Part shown: positions 11,935 through 21,541 of the stretch, one piece after another
How positions within the stretch are numbered: position 1 is the stretch's first letter
Layout of the letters: every line of letters begins with the position of its first letter
Source of the DNA: Bolinopsis microptera
Lineage: Eukaryota > Ctenophora > Tentaculata > Lobata > Bolinopsidae
Length of the DNA stretch: 64,000 bases
Direction of reading: 5' to 3'
Assembly (NCBI RefSeq): GCF_026151205.1
Contig: NC_087083.1
Coordinates: forward strand, 7,852,460-7,916,459
Notes under the pieces: generated by a model
Seen by the model: the letters and a program-made list of their open reading frames with translations, nothing else
Databases searched by the model: none
Told to the model about the DNA's origin: nothing
Made by a program: the position numbers and the translations under genes

Positions 11935-12245
11935 TTATATATAAGTTACATTAATGTGTTACATAATATGTTAATATGTCACAGTATGCGGCTCCCCGCG
12001 AGTATGAATTTGTCTTTGTAAATGACTCTTATAAGCTCCGGTGCTTGCTTATACTGGGCTATTAATATAATAGTTAATAATAATAATGAATTGAAGTTTA
12101 AGAACACCACTGTTAATTAAGATAAACTGATACTCAGCTTATCCTCAAACTTCAATGTACGTGTCCATATAATATAAGTTACATTAAAATGTTAATATGT
12201 CACGTGAACCAATTAGTATGCACCAAGTGTAGGAATTTGTCTTTT
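11935..12245. repeat. Diverged tandem duplication
   Basis: The block from about 11935 to 12020 (ataagttacattaatgtg ... aatttgtcttt) recurs at about 12165-12245. Between the copies, 12138-12168 matches the inverted end of the 3427-5529 element (reverse complement starts GGACACGTACATTGAAGTTT), a solo or damaged relative. Confidence 0.55.
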
Positions 12246-14384
12246 TAATAAGCTTGCACTTTCGCAAATTCAGCTTTAGTGAGAATCATTCTTTTCTCTA
12301 AAGCAGCTCAATTATACATTTCATTCCCATTCTAGTTTCAATGAATAGTTGGAAACATCGAGCTCTCAGATGTACAATTGTATAGTGGTAGTTTATAATT
12401 TGCAATGTTACCATGGTGATAGTTATTTAGAATATATATTCGCATTTATCCACACTATATTTACATTACATTACACGTACAACGTGATATCGTTATCAGT
12501 GCAGTGTGTACAACACCAACTACACCGATTAATTGCCAATCTGCGAAACATTTAATTATTATTATCACTTCGAGATGGCCATGGTGATAGTGTACGTGGT
12601 AATTAATACCTGTAGGAGTAGTTATTTGCTGAGATCATGTTTTGTTCCCATGGTAACCTCTAGTTATCATACTCAGTAAATATATGCTTATTATACCGAA
12701 TGTATGGTTGATATCTAGATATTATGTGCATTCTTGTGGTGAGGTATATTAGTTTGTCACGTGTAACACTGATTCTGGGTTTTGGTTCTGCAATTTGATT
12801 GGTTACTTTCTGTCACGTGTCAAGAATGCACTTCAACTCCAGAACCTTGTAAATATACTTTATATGTATCGTAAAAATATGGTCCAATATTCCATAAAGA
12901 TAAACATATTTGAATTTAACTACTCCTCCATTACTAGAAGTGAAACATTACAATTACAATTAGAGTGTCTCGTATGTGAGTGGTGAAACGTGATGTCATA
13001 TTTCATCAAAAAGCTAAAGTAAAAACGTTAAGCAATGCACGATTTCACAAGCATCAAGAGAGCTGATACTCCTTATGTTGTCTTTTTGTCGACGAAATTC
13101 ACGTGCATTGTGAACTATAGTACAACCGCATCCAGATATCGGTTAACTGGCAACTTAACAAAGTGGTTTGATTACAGGTAATATTTGCAGGTCAATATTT
13201 TAATATTACTAATAATAGTACTGCGTCCTGTTTCCTTAATATTACTAATATTACTAATAATAATACTACGTCCTGTTTCCCTCTTATTTTATTGCAGAGA
13301 CGTCTTAAGGGCAATAAACAGTGAAGGACACTAAATCTTATGTACGTGATTTGTTTCCATGGACACATGGAAAATAATAATTCTCGTAATATGGTATGGT
13401 ATTAGGAGACATTAAATTCTTGATTCAATTCAGGACAATTCCATAACAACGCACATGGTAACGGTGGTACGTTATCAAAACAGCGCGCCTAGCACAATAT
13501 TTGTAGTTTCTTGAGCGCTGGATATTTTCGAAATTTTATTAGGAAAAGTATGACATCAACATCAAATAAAATGCGCGCGTACGCGCTATTGACATATGAC
13601 TTCGTCGCTAACCCTAATGCCTAACCCTGTTCGAAAACACCTGTTCGGGAACACATGTCAAGCTACTTGGTACTGCTGCGCTCTCTTCATCTGACTAGCA
13701 AAATTCAGAAAAACTTTCGGATAATCTCTTCCAAATCAAAAGGCCGAAAATCGAGTGTTTTAGCAAATATATCTTAGAATGATTTTAAATTTTCTGTAGA
13801 TACGCCTACCACTTTTTTTTCGAACTTTCCAGATACTAAAATGGCTATAGCCATATTATAAGTTTGATACTCTGTGCAAGTTTGGGCGAATTTTGGTGTG
13901 CCAAATTTATCACTTCAAACACAAGAAATTTGAGTTGTACCGCTTATTATATACTGGACCTTGAACAATTATTAAGTAACCATAATATTAATATGGATAT
14001 ACGATTTGGCAAATAACTCTGCAATTTTGTATGCAATTTGTACAAAACAATTTGGTTTTTTTGGCATTTTTAATAGGATTATAGGAAGTAAGTCAAGTTA
14101 CTTTTTTCGTTCGGATCATTTATCTCATAAAAGGATGTACTCACGGACTCACTTCCTTATCCCAAAAAATATTCCAGATTTTCTCAGAAAAGTTTGGACT
14201 TACATCCTTCCCTCAGAAATTATTTAGGCAAAACACGATGTTTCTATACTAGTACTTACTTCCTTTAAAATTACATAAAACAACGTTTCCATACAACTGG
14301 TATATGCTCGTGTTTTAAAAAGGACGGTACACCCGGTGGTACGATGATTTCCCCACCTTCCAAGCAGTGTCGTAATGTTGCCTG

Positions 14385-14465
14385 TTGCCCCCCCCCCACT
14401 TACGTTGCCTGTTGCCCCCCCCACTTACGTTGCCTGTTGCCCCCCCCACTTACGTTGCCTGTTGG
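14385..14465. repeat. C-rich tandem repeat
   Basis: Three to four copies of a unit containing cccccacttacgttgcctgt. ORFs across it exist only because the repeat lacks stops. Confidence 0.8.
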
Positions 14466-14501
14466 CGATCCCCCCACTGCTTCCAACCCTGGAGCCACTG
14501 T

Positions 14502-14788
14502 CAGTGGCGTAACGTTGCCTGTTGGCGCCCCCCGGCCGAAAAGGCGCCCCCCTGTTGGCGCCCCCTCCCCTTTTGGTGCCCCTCCCTAAAATTGAACAAA
14601 TTAGGTGATTTTAGAGGATGAGCCGGTAAAATCTCTAAAAAATGTATATCTAGAGCAAAACGCGCAGTTTTGCTAGTACTTTAGTTAAGTTTTCGAAATT
14701 GTCCCACATTCAAACGACGATTTGGCGCCCCCCTAAGACGGCGCCCCCCTGCACAGCGGGGTCAGCGGGGCCCTTCGTTACGCCACTG
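14502..14788. mobile_element. hAT-type MITE with 8-bp target duplication
   Basis: A 287-bp element with inverted ends CAGTGGCGTAACG and CGTTACGCCACTG, flanked on both sides by GCCACTGT (14494-14501 and 14789-14796). CAGTGGCG ends plus an 8-bp duplication are typical of hAT non-autonomous elements. The interior is C-rich with ggcgccccc blocks and has no ORF of its own. Confidence 0.9.
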
Positions 14789-15385
14789 GCCACTGTAGGA
14801 ACTCCAACCAAAACTTCCCAGTTATATGAAAATGGTACGACGCGCTCACAAGAGGTATATATATTAAATTAACGTCATTTAGTTCGATATTTTATTTCTG
14901 TAAAAATACTTTCCTTAAGAGCTCAAATAGTCGACAGTCAGTAATACTATAAATAATCATACTTGCTGACCATTTTCTTACAAATCTGGTTTTAAAACTG
15001 TATTTGAGTCATTATCTGTCTGGTTTCAAACTTCAAAGAACTCAAATTTTTAAATTCCGCAAATGTGAAATTTATGTGATTTAAAAACACTATTTTAGTT
15101 ATTATCTGTCAGATATTAATGTTTTGGAGCCAGGGTGTGGTCAGGGAACTCACGTGGAGGGGGTTGCTTAAATAATTTACTTGTTTTGATATAGACTCCG
15201 AAACCATAGCAGAAAACAGGTAAAAACTTAAAAAGTAAGCAGTTAACTGTTTTCTAATTTCTTAGCTCAGACTACAGGTACTCATGAAGTAATTAGGCAC
15301 TTTAGCACTGATTCTCCTTTTCATAGTAGCAGGCCCATTAAAACATGAAAATAAGCTCACTGCATCCTGATCAAACACTGTTCAG

Positions 15386-15463
15386 GGTAAAGTTCAAGAA
15401 GCTAGAAACTACACATATGTGTTTTGAGACTGCAGATTTCTGTAACATGAAGTGCTCTGGAAG
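15386..15463 (+). CDS. Probable internal exon, Cys-rich protein
   Basis: A 78-nt open stretch between acceptor aaacactgttcag and donor GGAAG|GTGAGG. It enters and leaves in phase 2. It encodes about 25 residues with three cysteines close together (CFETADFCNMKC). It is joined provisionally to the exon at 16413, whose acceptor has the matching phase. Family not recognised. The call rests on splice-site quality and phase agreement, so it could still be chance. Confidence 0.4.
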
Positions 15464-16412
15464 GTGAGGATCGTTACTTAGTGTTGATTTTCGTCCTATT
15501 TTTAATAAAGTAATAATTATCGAATACAATATCTGAATTTTTCGTGGGGATCTTTATTTTAAGTCCGCTTTGCTTTTAACCATGGATTAATATGTTTTAC
15601 TATTATTAATATTACTACTTATTATTAATAATAACTGATAAAATCATATTTCCAAGCTGGTCCAATGTAAGGTATCTTTATCTAATAAGCTAATAGCACT
15701 CAATTATCATGCCGTGTTAATTATAAAAGTAAATTGTGTTTTACTTAATATAATATTATATATACTTATATATAAGTGTTAAGTGGGTCACGAAGGGAGA
15801 GGGGATTTTCAATGGCCAATAACGGCTTACGTAATGTAAAACACAACCATCTGGGGTTTCTTACACGTAATAGGTCAAAAATCTCGAGCACCCAATTAGT
15901 AGGCCGTGTCCTAAGTGGCCGTTATATCGCGTTAAGTGGTAGTTTTCTCTTTAAGTTTAAAAGCGTAATTTTGGAAAAATTGTCTTACATCCGAAAATTG
16001 TAATATTTTCACCCAGGAACAGGAACTACCTATTTAAACGCATTACCTAGGCCAAGTAATTGATCGATTATACATATACAAGATGCAAAGTAATTGAATT
16101 AGATAATGTTCGTTAAAATTCGGTTCAGTGACCGTTTTTATATTTTACATTTCTGACTTTCAGCCGCCGCATATAATGCAATTTTTGCTATCGGTGGAAT
16201 TTTATTTTCTTGGTACTATTCGCCAGGAGTCTCGGTATCTCAAATTACTAAAGACCACATTTAACGGGCTTTATTGTGATAAAATCTGCCACGTTTTAAA
16301 AAGAATTGAAATAATGAAGTAGCGTTGAAAGGTCTGGATCCACACCCCTCCTCCGCAAGATTTGCTCATTCACCCACCACTTACACCACTTTTATAAGGT
16401 TTATATCATTAG

Positions 16413-16599
16413 CCAAGACAAGACTGAGCTGCCGTACAAATGTGAAGTGTGGCGTGAAAGCCGCTCTCTCTTTACAGTTGACACTGGATATGAGTACAGC
16501 GTGTTTCACTCCGCACGCTGTGGACACGTGTTGACAACCAGATCACTTTTTACAGCTGGCTGGTTCAGACCTTGTTACTTACCTGATAAATACTGCTGA
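16413..16599 (+). CDS. Probable terminal exon, Cys-rich protein
   Basis: After the acceptor ggtttatatcattag the frame reads about 62 codons to TGA at 16597-16599. Residues look protein-like, with five cysteines, many aromatics and short motifs such as YKCEVWRESRSLF and AGWFRPCYLPDKYC. The phase fits the upstream exon at 15386-15463, giving the C-terminal part of what looks like an extracellular disulfide-rich domain. The same frame stays open upstream to about 16322, so an earlier acceptor is possible. An overlapping ORF in another frame (16325-16534) has poorer composition and I prefer this one. AATAAA follows at 16812. I do not recognise the family. Confidence 0.5.
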
Positions 16600-16811
16600 T
16601 GTGATGTGAGAATAGGTTCGGTTAATGTGATGGTCTCACTGGCCAGGCGACAGCTGCAGATTATAGTGTCTGGAAAATTTAGACTTTAACATTGTAAAAA
16701 GGCTTAGGATTATTTAAAAAATGAAACTTAGGAGCCATGCTAGATGGTGTAATGTCTTGCTGATACGGAAAGCACAGACTCTAGTTGGGACCTTATTCCT
16801 AAGTGTAATCC

Positions 16812-16817
16812 AATAAA
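16812..16817 (+). terminator. Poly(A) signal AATAAA
   Basis: AATAAA about 213 nt after the stop of the exon at 16413. Confidence 0.4.
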
Positions 16818-17017
16818 ATAGTGTAATTTAATAAGACCAGCTGTTGACAATAACGTGTGCCACTATGTAGTGGTGGTAATCATGTGAACACATCACAATA
16901 CTCACTTTGTACCCGTAAATAATACTGACTTTCTGTACAAAGTAAAATGATTTAAGACCCTCTAATTGCAGCATGTAGCTGAAAGTCGTGGAGACTGACA
17001 CTGGTTTGAGTTACAAC

Positions 17018-17085
17018 TCTTATCCAGTCGCGACGCGCGCACTGGCACGTGACCAGTCGCGATGCGCGCACTGGTCACCATGGTC
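17018..17085. promoter_or_regulatory. CpG-rich tandem duplication upstream of exon 17157
   Basis: Two copies of cagtcgcgacgcgcgcactgg (second with one change) separated by the E-box CACGTGAC and followed by a tandem ggtcaccatggtcacg. This is a CpG-dense island in an AT-rich region, about 75 bp before a candidate first exon. A promoter role is inferred from position only. Confidence 0.35.
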
Positions 17086-17156
17086 ACGTCATGCGGAGTA
17101 GTACACGCGTTTAAAAGTTGAGAGTTAATTGATGACAGCGTAACTACTACAACAAG

Positions 17157-17206
17157 ATGGTGGTTAATTGTCGTGACATTCCGATCTTAGCATTGACTAA
17201 GTTGTG
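17157..17206 (+). CDS. Candidate first coding exon
   Basis: ATG in good context (acaagATGG) opens MVVNCRDIPILALTKL and ends at a strong donor TTGTG|GTGAGTTGG in phase 2. The CpG-rich block just upstream supports a transcription start. The next exon is not identified. The terminal exon at 19757 is on the same strand, but its likely acceptors do not clearly match this phase. Function unknown. Confidence 0.4.
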
Positions 17207-17640
17207 GTGAGTTGGTTCCTAGTTCCGACTCACGTTTAGCTTTCTTTACTATTGAACTCTGTTTAGAGATACGCAACTAGCTGCAACATGTTGGTTAAGC
17301 TGGATGCGTTAATATAAGTTACTAGTTAGAAAGATAGACGAGTAATACTAATTTGTTTAAAAAAATAAAAATATTTATATTAGGTCATGGTAAATTATTG
17401 AATATTACAATTGTAAATATTATACTTATAGCACGATGGGCGGTAAAGAAATTTCTAAAAGATTATTGTAATATTTAGTATTTACGTAATTATCGTAATT
17501 GAAATTTTCATTCATTCAGATTACATTTTTCGTAAGATTTGATTGTAATGGAAATAATTTTAGAAATGTTATATCATGAACTTCTATTTTTACAACTTTA
17601 TGCTTAAAAACCTCGAAATTGATTCCACCAAAGCTTTATA

Positions 17641-18497
17641 GTAGAGGCTCTTACGGGCAAAAAGACGTGTTTTCTGCTACGAGTTTAGAGACCTAACCGC
17701 TAATTGGACACAATAGTATGATGTCTAAGGATCGATAATATGTTAAGAAGTATAAATTTGGCCTTATTAGTCACGTGCTATACCAATGCGCGTTTTAAAC
17801 TTTGACAGTCTATTACTCTAAGGCAAATAAAGTAATTATATTCATATTTTGTCAGCAATAAGATCACATTATTTTCTATTTAGTGTAAAAATATGAGCTA
17901 GAACGGACATAATCTCGCTGAGTTATAGCTGTTTGAAATTTATGATGAACGCGCGGGTGCCAATTGATAACAACTAAATGCTTTTGCGCGTAGTGCGCGT
18001 CGAAAATTTGGCAAAAACGCTTGCGGAGTGAAAATATTCAAACTTCGATAAAGTATATGAAGTGGGTACTTCTCGGAAAGGAAAAATTTAGGCAAACACG
18101 ATGTGACTATTTTTGGGTTGATTTAATACAACTGCAAAAAATTATTCAAACTTCAAGCAAAAAAGTCAAAATTTTTACCACTTTTTTGGATTTTTACCTC
18201 AGAACAAATAGAGGGATTTGTTTTATTTTTATACAATCTTGTGCGGCTGTCTTTTAGCTATCTTTATGCAAGTTTTGCCGACATGCCAACAAAATTAACT
18301 TGCTCAAAATATCAAAAAACATGGTTTTTTGGCCTATTTTTGGCCCAAAAATCGGTTTTTTGCGATTTTACCTCAGAACAATCAGTCCAATCATCTTGAA
18401 ACCACTTTCAATCGATTCTACGGTCAAAAATACGTCTAGTAAGGTGTATCTGGGGTCCCTAACGTATCGAGCAGACAATGCCCGTAAGAGCCTCTAC
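17641..18497. mobile_element. 857-bp TIR element with TA target
   Basis: Perfect inverted ends of about 20 bp starting GTAGAGGCTCTTACGGGC, with TA on both sides (17639-17640 and 18498-18499). The interior has two 67-78-codon ORFs without transposase motifs and repeats of ttttacctcagaacaa. A non-autonomous Tc1/mariner-like or related element. Confidence 0.8.
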
Positions 18498-18670
18498 TAT
18501 TAAATCATATGCTGCTGGAAACTCTACTCAAAAAATAAAATCTATGATGATCTCTCATCAAAGTAAAACTTAATTAATTAAGTTAATACACATCACCTTA
18601 ACACATGCAAACGCGTCTGTCTGAAAATCAAATAACTTACTTAATTAACAATTCCAATAGCACAGAAAAT

Positions 18671-18765
18671 TATATGAAAAAGTTTCCGTATTTTCACAGT
18701 AAATTATATGAAAAATTTTTCATATTTTCACAGTAAATTGTATGAAAAAGTTTTCATATTTTCCT
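18671..18765. repeat. About 34-bp tandem repeat, three copies
   Basis: Three slightly diverged copies containing aaattatatgaaaaa followed by a ttttcacagt-type end. Confidence 0.8.
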
Positions 18766-19756
18766 GTTTTATCTTCAATTTTACAAACGAGCTTAAGTAG
18801 ACTAGAAATATTACAATAATTCGACATATTCCGTCCTCGGTTCGTTGAATAATATTTATTATTCCAATGCTAAATACAATGAGCATTGATGAGCTAAATA
18901 CAATGCAGTCCGATAATCAGTGAAATTTCACCGAATGATGATTTTATTTTACAGACCAGCGTAGTTAAAAAGTCATGAAATTGTTTAAAATACTTTTTAG
19001 GCCGTCATGGTTGATTAATAAGAAAACAGGCTAAAATCTTAAATGTACATATTCAATTAAAGGAAAGGTATAGTATAGTGAAGAATGTCCATATAGAAAA
19101 TATTAACAGACGTTCATTTCATTATGAATTTTCGTTTTATATCTCTATAGCGCCAATTTAATTATTTCAATCAATTCTACGCTAAAAGAATAATTTAAAA
19201 CCATAAAATTCATAACTTTAAACTAACTATAAATATTTCAAGTTGCTAAACTAAAAAATAGTTCATAGAATCAAACACTATAAATCTACATTGACGGCTG
19301 TCTCTACAGAATGTATCATTATCAACTAGCAGAAAGCACATTTGATTCTCCAAACTTTGTATTGTATATATTGACGTACTTAATTGAACTAAATAAGATG
19401 ATGCAATTCCTGCTTAGTTACGTAGCTTTTATACTGTGAACGAATGTGCAAATAAGTCGATGACTTTAAAGGAATTTTCTAGTACTGTCTTTCTCGAACA
19501 ACTCTATAAGATATCTTTTTAAATTGAGGAATCTAAGATTGTTATCTCTGTTGAAATTGACCAATTTCTTTTAATAGATAGCGTACATGCTGTACGTGCA
19601 TATGATGTACGTTTATACGCACACAATACTTTAAACAGATATTCATAACTAACAGGGTGTGGTACTGCTCAGTTGCGTTACTTGTAAGTTTGTAACTGAC
19701 AGCTGCAGCACCCCACCTGCCTGAGGCACACCCTTCACTAGATACCATCATACTGA

Positions 19757-19927
19757 GGTGAAACAGGAAAACTCAGAGGTCATACCTCAAACTACAGTCT
19801 TGAAGTTGGAGGTGTGACGTTAAGAAGGTTCAGTCTTAAAGGGACCCTTGCTGTTTTAGGTAATACTAATCGGCTTCGCAGACTGGTTATAGATGAAATC
19901 ACAGGCGATATTCTCAACTGTCAATAA
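19757..19927 (+). CDS. Probable terminal exon of an unrecognised gene
   Basis: An open frame of about 56 codons ends at TAA 19925-19927 and reads like real protein: LRGHTSNYSLEVGGVTLRRF, then a basic and acidic end (NTNRLRRLVIDEITGDILNCQ without the final residues' context). An acceptor at accatcatactgag, or the stronger one cccttgctgttttag at about 19860, would make it a last exon. In the second case only the final 22 codons are coding. No consensus AATAAA follows closely. It may belong to the gene starting at 17157, but phases do not settle this. Confidence 0.4.
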   Translation, partial: GETGKLRGHTSNYSLEVGGVTLRRFSLKGTLAVLGNTNRLRRLVIDEITGDILNCQ

Positions 19928-20337
19928 GCCAGATTCTCGGGCATCATGCTGTTTGGTTTGATACCAAAAAAATGACAAATCATTCTCCCGGCCTTGCTAT
20001 ATAATATATATAGAGAAGCTGTTCCAACAAACTGTAACGACAAATATTTGTAGAACTGCTGACAGGGGCAATTAGTACAAGTTGTGAAGAGGGGGTAAAG
20101 TGAAGAAAATTGAAGGTTCCGAGTCTCTCTACTATGCTGTTGTCATGGTTACGGGCTCTCTCTCACTCTGGGTTGGAAAGGATTGCCATGGTGATTATCT
20201 GATCACATAATATAACAGAACTTACAAGTCATCAGCTACAATTAACAGGTCACACTTTATTTACTGTGAGCAAGTGTGGCTTATTATAATGGGTGCTGCT
20301 TTACCATGGACACGTGTAACTTTGTGTGTGGACGTGA

Positions 20338-20472
20338 ATGAAGCTACATTCAATCATTGAGAATGAGTGGTTGGTCTTGGCAACCTGCCAGTTTCACACT
20401 AGTTCTCAAGAGTGGTCTAAAAACCTACCGGACGGAGAGAAAGTTCTGCCTGTCAGTATTTGGCGTGTGTGA
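20338..20472 (+). CDS. Small ORF, 44 codons
   Basis: ATG to TGA encoding MKLHSIIENEWLVLATCQFH and then a polar half ending SIWRV. Codon use is balanced and unlike the surrounding AT-rich DNA, but no domain or signal peptide is clear. It could be a short peptide gene, part of an exon, or chance. A stop codon lies directly before the ATG, so it does not extend upstream in frame. Confidence 0.2.
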   Translation: MKLHSIIENEWLVLATCQFHTSSQEWSKNLPDGEKVLPVSIWRV

Positions 20473-21434
20473 GTGAGGGCTATTTATAGATGTAAAACAA
20501 CTATTGCTGTCAGCACATTTCCTGTGCAATCCACTCTCTGCTGGCATTTGCTTATAGTTTTAGACGACACGGGTATCCCTAAACTTAAGAACATCACGAA
20601 ACTAGTGACTTAATCACTTAATCAGGATGTAAATAATATGACACAAGTCTCATTAATCTCAACTTAATTACACGCTGTTTCTTATGTAAAACTAAGGATT
20701 GTGGCTTCTCTATACTCAATATATTGCGAGCATTCTCTAGAACATTTTCTTAGTCACGTGAATAAAGAATTGGAATTTAAAAAATACTTAAGTTATGATA
20801 TCATGCTTACATGAAATAGTACAGAGATGGAATTATTCTGGATATTAGTGATTTGCTTCCATCCTCCATTAAGTAATTCAGTATAAAATCTAGATTATCT
20901 TCACGATTAAGAGGGCAACGTAGATATGTGAAAAGTATAATCTAGTGAGTAGCAATAGATAACGATTCGCATAGCAAATAACGATCAAATAACTAACCGC
21001 ATTGTTAAGATCTAGTAGTATATGATGGAGGTGAACACAGAGGCAGCTGATATTATACTCATGAATATGTTATGCCCAGTTAGCCTAAGAACACGTTATA
21101 TTGAGGCAGAATAAATATAGGCTTGACTGTATTAGCGTATTGCGTAACTCTAATTTCTTAATATCAGAATGGAAGCAAGAACGTCAACCAATAGTAATAA
21201 AAATTACCTTTTTCAAAGGTGGATGGCAAAATGCTATAAATTACCATGCTGTTTATTCCATCTGTCCAATATTACCGTTATAGTTCTGATGAACCCTGTC
21301 ATTGTGACCGTTTCAAAATGTTTTTACTGTCCAGTAAAATCTTAATGTTAGAATAATATTTTAAGATAAAAAATTCTTTCACGTCGAATATATTACAAAG
21401 TAAATTGTTTTGAAAAACTCAATCACCCATTTGA

Positions 21435-21440
21435 TTTATT
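21435..21440 (-). terminator. Poly(A) signal of the fusogen gene
   Basis: TTTATT on the plus strand (AATAAA on the minus strand), about 100 nt beyond the TGA/TAG-side end of the 21542-24004 ORF. Confidence 0.55.
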
Positions 21441-21541
21441 TTCACGGAACAATTCCCTCTACAATGCTACAGTGCTCATTTACAAATACTAATACAGCTA
21501 AAATCTCGATCATAGCTATGGTTACTACTTTAAAAGGATTA

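Noticed and set aside
14385-14621. Pro/Cys-rich ORFs of about 80 codons
   Set aside because: They cover the C-rich repeat and the left part of the hAT MITE.
16582-16668. Minus-strand exon with acceptor attttccag and donor TCAG|GTAAGT
   Set aside because: Attractive sites and 28 open codons, but it overlaps the plus-strand terminal exon, which has better composition and a matching upstream exon.
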